From: Strigomonas culicis
Lineage: Eukaryota > Euglenozoa > Kinetoplastea > Trypanosomatida > Trypanosomatidae
Direction of reading: 5' to 3'
DNA length: 13,566 nt
Assembly (NCBI GenBank): GCA_000482145.1
Contig: AUXH01000529.1
Span: 1-13,566, forward strand
Shown: in pieces, positions 7,016-13,566 of the stretch
How positions within the stretch are numbered: position 1 is the stretch's first letter
How the letters are laid out: every line of letters begins with the position of its first letter
Translations under genes and position numbers: made by a program
The notes under the pieces: model-generated
What the model was told of the DNA's origin: nothing
What the model saw: the letters and a program-made list of their open reading frames with translations, nothing else
The model's database searches: none

Positions 7016-8392
7016 ATGTCCTACGACAGTGTACTACCCGACCCGGCATCCACCGGGGTCCTCGTGAATCTGAGCGCCTTCCAGAGTATGGAGGGGCACC
7101 TCCCCAGCGACAGCGCGACCGGCGTGCTGGACGGACTGCTGCCCACCCATCCGCCGACCGACGCGCTGCTCCCGCTGCCGGCGTCGTTGTCTTCGCCGCC
7201 GCCGCCACCGCCGCCGCTCGGCGCGGCGAGTGCGGAGGTGGAGGTCTCCGCAGAGCCCTCGACGGACTGGCTGGCGCCGTTCCCAGAGCCGCTCGTGCAC
7301 GAGCAGCGGGTGCGGCTGGAGGTCGACGCGTCTATCAAGGTCAACCGGTACCGGACCTTTCACCAGCGCAAACAGATTGTGCAGCAGGGCTACGACACAC
7401 TTGCGGCCCTCATCCATCGGCTGCAGGCGGAGAAGGAGGCGCTCGACGCGCGGGAGCAGGCGGACGTGGACGGCGCGGTGGGCGCCGCCGGCAAGCGCGC
7501 CAGGGACGGCGACGCCAGCGCGGCCCCCGCCCGGGCGCCCTCGCGCCTCCTCGGCAGCAAAATGTTCGCCCACATGCAGAGCCGGCTCGCGACGGCGACG
7601 GCGGCGCAGCAGAGCGAGGCCGAGCTGCTCCGCCAGCGGGAGCGCATCGGTCGCGCCAACAAGCGGCGCATGCTCGAGGAGGACCTCGCGCAGCAGCGCC
7701 CGACGCACGCGCTGCTGGGGGAGAAGCTGGCCGCCTTTGTGAAGATGGACGACGCGCTGCGCAACGCGTGTGCCGAGGCGCTGCACGTGTGGGAGGAGAT
7801 GCTGGAGATGGAGCGCGCCTACGCGAGCAGCTTCTTCATCGAGGCCCGCGGGGCCGCGCGCCCGGCGCTCTCGCTCGTCTGCCAGTGCGAGCACCTGCGG
7901 GCGCAGACGGCGGCGGCCGCGCCGCCGGCCGCCTACACCTTTGTCTGGAAGCACCACAGCGTCTACTTCATGCCGGCCACCCTCACGCCGGAGATGGAGG
8001 ACCGTTTGCGCTGCACGGTCGAGAGCGGCATCCTCGACAAGTACGTGAGCTACCGCCAGCGGCTCGACCCGCTGCTCGCCAGGCTGGAGGAGGAGCGGCG
8101 GCGGCGGCAGGAGGACCGGCTGGAGGCGCTGCGCGCCGCCGCGGGCATTCAGCTGCTCGACGTGGCGGGCGGCGGCGAGCCCGGGCGTGAGGGCGTCCTG
8201 CCGAACCTGACGGACCTGCAGCAGATGGTGGCGGGCGGGCGGCCGCCGCTCGCGATGGGCATCTCGGACTCGGACAGCGACGGCGGGGAGGAGGCGGTGC
8301 TGCCAGCGACGGAGAGGCCCACCGCGCACGAGGAGGAGAAGCAGCGGATCGAGAGCGCACTGTCCGCCTTGGATGACTTTGAAGGACTGTAA
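7016..8392 (+). CDS. Divergent pinin/SDK/MemA-domain protein
   Basis: The 458-residue product has a Pro-rich N-terminal region with a seven-proline run at residues 61-67. An alpha-helical charged region follows. Residues 177-225 (RLLGSKMFAHMQSRL, then a Q/E/R-rich helix) resemble the start of the pinin domain, where human pinin has a basic pair, FGLLMGTLQKF and then a charged helix. About 130 residues later, HHSVYFMPATLTP (313-325) matches the human PHLFYIPGRMCP signature in spacing and hydrophobic pattern, and is followed by a Glu/Arg-rich helix (356-372). The C-terminus holds an acidic serine patch (SDSDSD, 417-422) of CK2 type. Pinin is a nuclear speckle protein linked to the exon junction complex and splicing, so a nuclear mRNA-processing role is inferred. 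The match is at motif level only; a generic coiled-coil protein is the alternative. The start is the first ATG of the frame with coding-like composition. Confidence 0.7.
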   Translation: MSYDSVLPDPASTGVLVNLSAFQSMEGHLPSDSATGVLDGLLPTHPPTDALLPLPASLSSPPPPPPPLGAASAEVEVSAEPSTDWLAPFPEPLVHEQRVRLEVDASIKVNRYRTFHQRKQIVQQGYDTLAALIHRLQAEKEALDAREQADVDGAVGAAGKRARDGDASAAPARAPSRLLGSKMFAHMQSRLATATAAQQSEAELLRQRERIGRANKRRMLEEDLAQQRPTHALLGEKLAAFVKMDDALRNACAEALHVWEEMLEMERAYASSFFIEARGAARPALSLVCQCEHLRAQTAAAAPPAAYTFVWKHHSVYFMPATLTPEMEDRLRCTVESGILDKYVSYRQRLDPLLARLEEERRRRQEDRLEALRAAAGIQLLDVAGGGEPGREGVLPNLTDLQQMVAGGRPPLAMGISDSDSDGGEEAVLPATERPTAHEEEKQRIESALSALDDFEGL

Positions 8393-8490
8393 GAGACGCG
8401 ATAAAGAAGAAAATGGCTATAGCAGCGCGCCTCCATTCGGTCGGTGCCTCTCCCTCAATGTGGGTGTTGACGATGCTCGTCATTCTTGCG

Positions 8491-8578
8491 TTCCACTTTT
8501 CTTTCTTTTATCTCTCTTCTCTTTTCTTCCTTCTGTTGTTTTCCTCTTCGTGTCCCTACCTTCTGTATGGACGCGCAG
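8491..8578 (+). promoter_or_regulatory. Predicted trans-splice acceptor that decides the hydrolase start
   Basis: A pyrimidine-rich tract runs from about 8491 to 8566. The first AG is at 8577-8578, with another at 8581-8582. Use of either removes the in-frame ATG at 8567 and leaves the ATG at 8588 as the first start, with a leader of fewer than ten genome-encoded bases plus the spliced leader. Confidence 0.6.
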
Positions 8579-8587
8579 GTAGCTGCC

Positions 8588-9901
8588 ATGTTTCCACGGC
8601 GAACGCCTTATGAGGACAGCCCGCCGCTGCGCGACAACATCATCACCGTCGCGATGCCGGGCATCACCTCCACACGCTCGCAGATCGCGCGCTACACGGG
8701 GCCCGAGGGGGTGCCCGTGCTCGCCAACTGGTCCGACCGCGTGACGGCGGCGGACGCACGCGGGCGGCCGTGCGGCGGTAAGGTGCTCTACCGCGTCGAT
8801 AAGGACCGCACCCGCTTCGCGCAGGCGGATGCGGCGGCCGCGCGGCAGCAGGGGCACGCCGTCGCGCACGCGCTCGGGCGACTCGCGATTGTGCGGGAGA
8901 GCGTGCTGACGTGGTGGACCGGCAGGTGCTACGAGGACCGGCGCCACGCGGACGCGGCCGCGCCGGTGCCGCGGCCGCGCCTGACGCACGGGGAGCAGCT
9001 GGCGGAGGGGGGCGCGATCGACCCGCCGCTGCTGTACACCGCCACCTGCCGCGTGGCGCCGCGCCTGGTGCACAACGTCATGGCCTCGCCCGAGATGAGC
9101 GAAATCGTCCACCTCGACGTGCTCCGGTGGGACGCCGGCCCGCGCGCGGCCGAGACCGCCGCGGACGATGGCGGCGGCGCGTGCATGTCGCGGTGGGAAA
9201 AAATGCTTGCCTTTGCGACGAATCCGCTCTTTTGGGCCCTGTTCATGAAGGAGATCGCCACGGGGTTGTGGTTCTCCGTGCGGCCCCTCCAGTTCTGCTA
9301 CTCGGAGCCCGGTCGCACGAACCTCGCGGGTGCCCGCGACCAGTACTACTACACGCGGGAGGTCCGCCGCGCGGTGCGCCGTGTGAGGGAGGAGGAGACG
9401 GCCACGGGGCAGCGGCGGCACATTGTGCTCTTCGGGGTCAGCCGCGGCGCCACTGCCGCCTTCTACGCGGCGATGAAACTGCCGCGCGAGCTCGCGCCGC
9501 ACATTTCTCTCGTGCTGGTGGAGGGCGCCTTCAACACCCTGCACGACGTCATCGACGCCTCCAGCTTCTTGCCGCGCTTCAACATGTGGTTCTTCCGCAG
9601 CTTCTGCGACTACCGCGGCGCCGCGGACGAGGCGGAGGCCTTCCACTTCGACCTCGCCCAGGTGCACCTGCGCTGCCCCGTCGCCTTCGTCATCTCCGCG
9701 AAGGACACGCGTGTGCCGAACCGCTGCACGATGCAGCTGGTGGAGCTGCTGCGGACGCACTTGGTGCCGCACGTGCTGCCCGCGGTGGAGCTTCTTGTGC
9801 TGCAGCACAGCCGTCATCCCTGCATGGCCGTGGGGCACAAGGAGGACCAGGACGCCTACGTGCAGTTCACGGAGTACTTATACCGCACGTACTGTGCCTA
9901 G
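8588..9901 (+). CDS. Alpha/beta hydrolase-fold protein
   Basis: The 437-residue product has its hydrolase features in the C-terminal half. A hydrophobic strand HIVLFGVSRGATA carries the GxSxG nucleophile elbow with Ser285. VAFVISAKDTRVP carries the probable acid Asp373. The segment SRHPCMAVGH near the C-terminus supplies the catalytic His, either His410 or His417. A serine hydrolase (esterase, lipase or thioesterase-like) is therefore expected, but the substrate cannot be read. The N-terminal ~200 residues are not recognisable to me and have acidic, Ala-rich loops. A hydrophobic stretch near 9206-9280 contains Lys and Glu and is unlikely to span a membrane. The frame is open upstream to 8486, but that part is the encoded pyrimidine tract. 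I chose the ATG at 8588 because the first AG after the tract lies beyond the ATG at 8567. The gap to the preceding stop is under 200 bases. Confidence 0.82.
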   Translation: MFPRRTPYEDSPPLRDNIITVAMPGITSTRSQIARYTGPEGVPVLANWSDRVTAADARGRPCGGKVLYRVDKDRTRFAQADAAAARQQGHAVAHALGRLAIVRESVLTWWTGRCYEDRRHADAAAPVPRPRLTHGEQLAEGGAIDPPLLYTATCRVAPRLVHNVMASPEMSEIVHLDVLRWDAGPRAAETAADDGGGACMSRWEKMLAFATNPLFWALFMKEIATGLWFSVRPLQFCYSEPGRTNLAGARDQYYYTREVRRAVRRVREEETATGQRRHIVLFGVSRGATAAFYAAMKLPRELAPHISLVLVEGAFNTLHDVIDASSFLPRFNMWFFRSFCDYRGAADEAEAFHFDLAQVHLRCPVAFVISAKDTRVPNRCTMQLVELLRTHLVPHVLPAVELLVLQHSRHPCMAVGHKEDQDAYVQFTEYLYRTYCA

Positions 9902-10051
9902 AGTCGAGTAGCGCTGCCATGGGCGGCACGTACACATATCCATACACGTATAGATACATACATGTGGAAAACGAAAAAAAAATGTCCTTGGTGTCCATCT
10001 TGCGCTAATGCATATCACTTGGTGTATTTTCTTACTTTTGCACACCTACCA

Positions 10052-10091
10052 TCCTTCACTTCCTCTTCTGGCATTCTCTCCTTGGTAAAAG
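10052..10091 (+). promoter_or_regulatory. Predicted trans-splice acceptor for the YEATS gene
   Basis: A C/T-rich tract with few interruptions (10052-10083) is followed by the first AG at 10090-10091. The leader of about 43 nt has no ATG before 10135. Confidence 0.55.
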
Positions 10092-10134
10092 GGGTGAAGT
10101 TCCTCACTAAGTGTTATAGTATTGTGAACATCTC

Positions 10135-11685
10135 ATGCAGACGCTTTTCGCGTCCCCGGACACACACGTCAGCTACGGTGGCGCCGTTGAGCTGCCCTTT
10201 TGTATCGGCAGTATCGTGGTCCCCCTGGAGATCGAAAAGCAGGAGCCCATCCTGTTAGCGCAGTGGCACACGAATCCACATCGAGGTCAGTGCGAGGAGG
10301 CGTGTGGGGAACCGGCGAACGGCCACCCGACAGGTGGGCGGAAGCGGCAGCGGCACGTGACGGACCAGACAGAGGGGTCCGCGCGCGGGGGGCGGCGCCC
10401 GGGACGCTCGGGGGGCCCCAGCGACGCGGCGGTGTCCCACCGCCACACCCATCGCCGCTTCTGCTACCTGCGCGACGGCAGTGAGCTGGGGCTGGACAAC
10501 TTCTACCGCTGGTTCGCCTGCTACCACGCACAGCACGGCGCGACCACGCGGCAAGCCGCAGGTCCGTCCGCCGTCGCGCCACACGGCGCGCCCGCCCGGC
10601 CGCAGGCGGCGGATGACGCGGACCCCAACCGCAGTGAGGAGGACCGGCTCTTTGCACAGTTTGTCCAGCTCTTCCGCGGCGACGGCAGTGCGAGTGGGGA
10701 CGCGTCTGCGCCGCCCAATCTCTGGAACCCCTCCCCGCTCTACGCGATCCTCGAGTCCGTCGAGTTCTCCGTGCCCGGCAGCTTCCCCACGCCGCACCGG
10801 GTCCTCCGCCGCCCCCCGTTCTACATTGAGGACCTTACCTGGGCGGAGCACCCCGTCGACGTACAGCTCAACTTCCTGCCGCTCCTCCGCGTGAAGCCGC
10901 TGCTGCTCACCCATCACGTGAAGTGGCACCCGCGCGTCGACGCGACCCCGCGGCTGCTGCAGTCGCAGCACTACGGCACGATGCGGCAGGAGGTGGTGGG
11001 CGTCGTCGAGGAAGCGCGCCGGCTGCACGGCAGCGACACGGACGAGGACGATCCGCCGGCACCGGAGGGGGCCGCGGGGGCGTCCGTGCCCCGGCGCATG
11101 GCGCGTCTCTGCCGCAAGCTGGTGGTCAACGAGAAGCGGGACAGCGTCAAGGTGGTACACCCCACGGACCTGCTGTCGCGGGTCGTCGCCTTTGTGTACG
11201 AGCACAGCACCTACCACGCGGATATGGAGCGCCTGGCACAGCTGTATCACCACCGCGTGTTCGACCGGCAGCCGGCGGACCGCGCGACGGCGCCGCCCAT
11301 CCCATCGCACTACACCGTCGGCAGCACGCTCGAGGAGAGCGTGGGCGCCATGGAGGACCTCGCCGCGACGTGCGTGGTCGCCGCCGACACGCCCTGCCAC
11401 CCCTCGGCGTGGGACATTCCATTCGAGTTCGCGCTCCATTGGCAACAGCGGCAGCAGCAGCGCCTCGTGGCCGCGGGCCGCGCCGTGCCGTGCGCGCGGG
11501 CGGCGCACACCCGCGGCGAGGCCGCGCTGCTCGAGGTGCTGGATACACTGCAGGACGAACAGGTGACCCTGCTCGGCGCGTGTGAGGCGCAGCTTGCTGC
11601 GATCGTCTCGCGTGTGGCGGAGCTGCACGATACCATGGACACGCTTTTCGCGGCCTGTGAGAGGGAAGCGGAGAAGGAGCACTAG
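10135..11685 (+). CDS. YEATS-domain protein with a large internal insertion
   Basis: YEATS domains read acylated lysines in histone acetyltransferase and remodelling complexes. The N-terminal part of the domain is at residues 18-48 (VELPFCIGSIVVPL, then AQWHTNPH, like the GN...HQW.VYV segment of GAS41/Yaf9). About 160 residues of basic, Gly/Pro/Ala-rich and other sequence follow. The second half resumes at about 204-248: VEFSVPGSFPTPHRV, RRPPFYIEDLTWAEHP and VQLNFLP match the V.FkLHeSF..P.R...PPF...E.GWGEF pattern. The family His in LHES is replaced by Pro214, while Ser216, Phe217 and Trp236 are kept. Residues 320-378 are a conserved-looking block of unknown function, and about 462-514 form a C-terminal amphipathic helix or coiled coil, as in GAS41/Yaf9. 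The basic run GGRKRQRH in the insertion could serve nuclear import. YEATS proteins are reported in trypanosome acetyltransferase complexes, so a chromatin role is inferred. The start is the first ATG after the acceptor. Confidence 0.8.
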   Translation: MQTLFASPDTHVSYGGAVELPFCIGSIVVPLEIEKQEPILLAQWHTNPHRGQCEEACGEPANGHPTGGRKRQRHVTDQTEGSARGGRRPGRSGGPSDAAVSHRHTHRRFCYLRDGSELGLDNFYRWFACYHAQHGATTRQAAGPSAVAPHGAPARPQAADDADPNRSEEDRLFAQFVQLFRGDGSASGDASAPPNLWNPSPLYAILESVEFSVPGSFPTPHRVLRRPPFYIEDLTWAEHPVDVQLNFLPLLRVKPLLLTHHVKWHPRVDATPRLLQSQHYGTMRQEVVGVVEEARRLHGSDTDEDDPPAPEGAAGASVPRRMARLCRKLVVNEKRDSVKVVHPTDLLSRVVAFVYEHSTYHADMERLAQLYHHRVFDRQPADRATAPPIPSHYTVGSTLEESVGAMEDLAATCVVAADTPCHPSAWDIPFEFALHWQQRQQQRLVAAGRAVPCARAAHTRGEAALLEVLDTLQDEQVTLLGACEAQLAAIVSRVAELHDTMDTLFAACEREAEKEH

Positions 11686-11828
11686 AAGCACCACGGAACA
11701 CTCGCCTGGGTGCGTGTGTGTGTCTTACCGTCGGTGGATTAGTCTGTTAGCTCGTGTATCATCAGAAGCATGCTGCTGTGTTATCATTCCATATTGAAGG
11801 TTGTGTTGTAGTCAACCTGTTACACACC

Positions 11829-11895
11829 GCTTTTTTTTTTCCACTTCTTCCATCCTTATATTGTCCCCCTCCCACGTGTCTACGTCTCTCTAAAG
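11829..11895 (+). promoter_or_regulatory. Predicted trans-splice acceptor for guanylate kinase
   Basis: A T-run and a long C/T stretch (11829-11892, few purines) precede the first AG at 11894-11895. The leader is about 25 nt, with no ATG before 11921. Confidence 0.65.
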
Positions 11896-11920
11896 AAATA
11901 CCGTTCTCATTTAACCCATC

Positions 11921-12550
11921 ATGTCCTCTCAAAAAGTGTTGAATGCCATCATCGTGTGCGGTCCCTCCGGCGTGGGCAAGGGCACGCTGTTGAAGCGTCT
12001 GTTTGACAACTTCGGCAGCCGCTTCGCCTACTCCGTCAGCCACACCACCCGCGCCCCTCGCGCGGGCGAGCAGGACGGACGGGAGTACCACTTCGCAAAA
12101 CGGGAGGATGTCATCAAGATGCGTGACAACAACGAGTTTCTCGAGCTGTGCGAGGTGCACGGCAACTTCTACGGCACAAGCATCGCCGCGGTGAAGGCGG
12201 TCCAAGAGGCCAACAAGACGTGCGTCATCGAGATCGATGTGCAGGGGGCGGAGAAGGTCAAGCAGCTCTCCGCGCCCACGCACGGCGATGCCACCGGCAT
12301 CCAGGCAGCGTACCTGTTCATCACAGCCCCTCAGGAGGAGCTGGAGAAGCGCATTCGTGGCCGTGGACAGGATAACGATGAGATGCTGCAGAAGCGCTTG
12401 GCCACCGCTGAGAAAGAGTTTGCCTTCTTAGAAGCACACCCGAACTTCTTCGATGCCGTGATCGTTAATGATGACCTCGACGCGTCCTACGGGAGACTAG
12501 TGGACGCGATCAGCGCAGAGTTTGTGAAACACAGCATGCCCCCCCTGTAG
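11921..12550 (+). CDS. Guanylate kinase (ATP:GMP phosphotransferase)
   Basis: The enzyme converts GMP and ATP to GDP and ADP in purine nucleotide metabolism. At 209 residues it is close to the usual eukaryotic length of about 190-200. The P-loop GPSGVGKGTL is at residues 14-23. The GMP-binding segment SVSHTTRAPRAGE starts at 38 and carries Arg44 and Arg47. Tyr56, Glu75 and Tyr84 (in GNFYG) match the yeast GMP contacts. The strand VIEIDVQGAEKVK holds Asp106. The lid is IRGRGQDNDEMLQKR with Arg146 and Arg148, and VNDDL near the C-terminus fits the family. A short insertion (about residues 117-127, APTHGDATG) sits between the IDVQG helix and the AYLFITAP strand. The C-terminus ends PPL, so it lacks a glycosomal SKL-type signal, and no N-terminal targeting signal is seen; a cytosolic location is inferred. 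All residues needed for activity appear intact. Confidence 0.95.
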   Translation: MSSQKVLNAIIVCGPSGVGKGTLLKRLFDNFGSRFAYSVSHTTRAPRAGEQDGREYHFAKREDVIKMRDNNEFLELCEVHGNFYGTSIAAVKAVQEANKTCVIEIDVQGAEKVKQLSAPTHGDATGIQAAYLFITAPQEELEKRIRGRGQDNDEMLQKRLATAEKEFAFLEAHPNFFDAVIVNDDLDASYGRLVDAISAEFVKHSMPPL

Positions 12551-12811
12551 CCGCTCGGCCAACGGCCACGCGGAACGCAGTTCATCTCAACAAAAATACA
12601 ATTAAAAAACATAACTTCTCTTTATAACTTCTTCTTCGTTCAAATAACGTAGTACAGACGTGTAGCGATGCTGCACAGTGCCCAAAAGTGAAAGATATAT
12701 ACATAGTTTCACGTGTTTGGTTTACTAGTGTGTGTGTGTGCGTACAAGTACATGCAATATTTCCCCCTGTTGTAGTGTGGATACACCATGCAAGTCTCTG
12801 CCGCACTCACA

Positions 12812-12904
12812 TCCTTCGCTTTCCCCTTCCTACGCTCATCCACATATGCTACTGTTCCGTTTTATTATGATCACTCCGTGTGTTGGGGGCATTCCGCTTT
12901 CAAG
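12812..12904 (+). promoter_or_regulatory. Possible trans-splice acceptor for the small Cys/His gene
   Basis: A C/T-rich stretch at about 12812-12843 is followed, after a gap, by AG at 12903-12904. The leader to 12981 has no ATG. It contains an A-run at 12946-12956, followed by another AG at 12958-12959. The tract is weaker than the others in this window. Confidence 0.35.
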
Positions 12905-12980
12905 TAAAGACAACACATACAAGCGAAACTTTGCACACACACCCCAAAAAAAAAAACAGTTTTACCCGTCATCCGTGCCG

Positions 12981-13250
12981 ATGTCGCCTCCCTTCCGCCC
13001 TCCCACTCAGCCTCGCAACCAGTGGACCCTTCGACGCCCCAACCAGGCCCTCCGTGACCTCTGCTTTTTCACAAGCGTGGGCGTGCTGTGTCCCATGCGG
13101 GGAGACTGCCCTTGCGCGCGCACTGAGGAAGAAGCAGCGGGGCTCCCGCTGCCGACACGGCTTCTGACAGAACACGCGAGGGAGTGCGTAGCGCAGCACC
13201 ACGAGCTCGTGTGTGACTACATTTGCACATACGCGCACCTGCTGGTCTGA
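12981..13250 (+). CDS. Small Cys/His protein, possible zinc-finger (CHHC-like)
   Basis: This is a probable gene of 89 residues. Base composition rises from AT-rich to GC-rich at about 12980 and the frame then uses mainly G/C-ending codons. The leader upstream has no ATG. The protein has a Pro/Arg-rich start (MSPPFRPPTQPRNQ), a central LCPMRGDCPC and a helix-like RLLTEHARECVAQHHE. The spacing C-x5-C ... H-x3-C resembles the CHHC finger of U11-48K and Trm13-type proteins (C-x5-H ... H-x3-C), with Cys in place of the first His and a longer middle loop. A single zinc site is therefore possible, with binding to a structured RNA as the family precedent. It does not match any protein that I can name. 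Open frame continues upstream of 12981, but through AT-rich sequence. The alternative is a chance frame in a 3' UTR. Confidence 0.5.
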   Translation: MSPPFRPPTQPRNQWTLRRPNQALRDLCFFTSVGVLCPMRGDCPCARTEEEAAGLPLPTRLLTEHARECVAQHHELVCDYICTYAHLLV

Positions 13251-13566
13251 GCGCATCCCCGCTCATGCGGCCCACCACCCAGGCACGGCACGTCGTGTCC
13301 ACGCTGTCCTGGGGAGACGCACCACCGCCACAGAAGGGAGGCACGGTGCCTTGCGCATGCACATTTACCGCTACCCGCATGCCCACCAGGTTAGGGTCTA
13401 CATCCGTTCTTGTTTTCTGTTACGATGACCCTATAACTCCCCTCATATTTGTGTGTGTATCCTTGTCTTCGTAGACGCACGATTAGTAATTATGGAGCAT
13501 TTCAAACTCTCAGTTTGTACTCTGCGGTGCATTAAGAGAGCGAAGTGTTCTATTGTTCTGAGCGTC
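13251..13566. other. 3' flank with no recognised gene
   Basis: Mixed composition, falling to AT-rich after about 13400. Short frames on both strands lack codon bias and recognisable motifs. This is most likely the 3' UTR of the small Cys/His gene or intergenic DNA before the next gene. Confidence 0.5.

Noticed and set aside
6685..8190. 501-codon frame overlapping the pinin-like gene
   Set aside because: It joins spacer sequence to an Arg/Ala/Gly-rich shadow of the pinin-like coding region. The 7016-8392 frame has a sensible composition and recognisable motifs.
8486..8587. N-terminal extension of the hydrolase (hydrophobic, signal-peptide-like)
   Set aside because: It starts at a non-ATG codon and translates the pyrimidine tract of the splice acceptor. 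The Phe/Leu/Ser-rich peptide is an artefact, not a signal sequence.
12732..12980. Upstream extension of the small Cys/His frame
   Set aside because: It begins at a non-ATG codon in AT-rich DNA with GT repeats and includes the A-run. It reads as leader and spacer.
13223..13474. Short frames on both strands after 13250
   Set aside because: No codon bias, no motif and no convincing acceptor upstream. They overlap each other in several frames.
1..13566. CRISPR arrays, transposons, insertion sequences, tRNA or rRNA genes
   Set aside because: No spaced direct repeats, terminal inverted repeats, transposase or reverse-transcriptase motifs, or cloverleaf-type sequences were seen on either strand.

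Overview
The window looks like trypanosomatid (kinetoplastid) nuclear DNA. Every convincing gene lies on the + strand, none has an intron, and coding regions strongly favour G or C at third codon positions. The spacers are AT-rich, with long pyrimidine tracts followed by an AG shortly before each start codon. That is the expected layout of one directional polycistronic unit processed by spliced-leader trans-splicing and polyadenylation. I cannot name the genus. The very AT-rich spacers argue against a typical Leishmania intergenic composition, but I could not measure this.

Layout, left to right: (1) a Q/P/A-rich protein with a PSP1 C-terminal region, probably cut at its 5' end by the window edge (2-2215); (2) a 1.4 kb AT-rich spacer; (3) the Rab geranylgeranyltransferase alpha subunit (3646-5100); (4) a small protein with a myristoylation/palmitoylation-type N-terminus and an OCRE-like octamer repeat (5359-5862); (5) a 1.15 kb AT-rich spacer; (6) a divergent pinin/SDK/MemA-type protein (7016-8392); (7) an alpha/beta hydrolase-fold protein (8588-9901); (8) a YEATS-domain protein with a large internal insertion (10135-11685); (9) guanylate kinase (11921-12550); (10) a probable small Cys/His protein of 89 residues (12981-13250); (11) about 300 bases with no recognisable gene.

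The genes do not form a functional operon. Neighbours in a trypanosomatid unit are usually unrelated, and expression is set after transcription. Three of them nevertheless touch RNA metabolism (PSP1, pinin-like, OCRE-like), one touches chromatin (YEATS), one Rab prenylation and one purine nucleotide metabolism.

The most unusual items are the membrane-anchor-type OCRE-like protein, the split YEATS domain with an altered reader pocket, the small C-x5-C/H-x3-C protein, and a hydrolase start codon that depends on where trans-splicing occurs. All calls come from reading the sequence; no database search was run.
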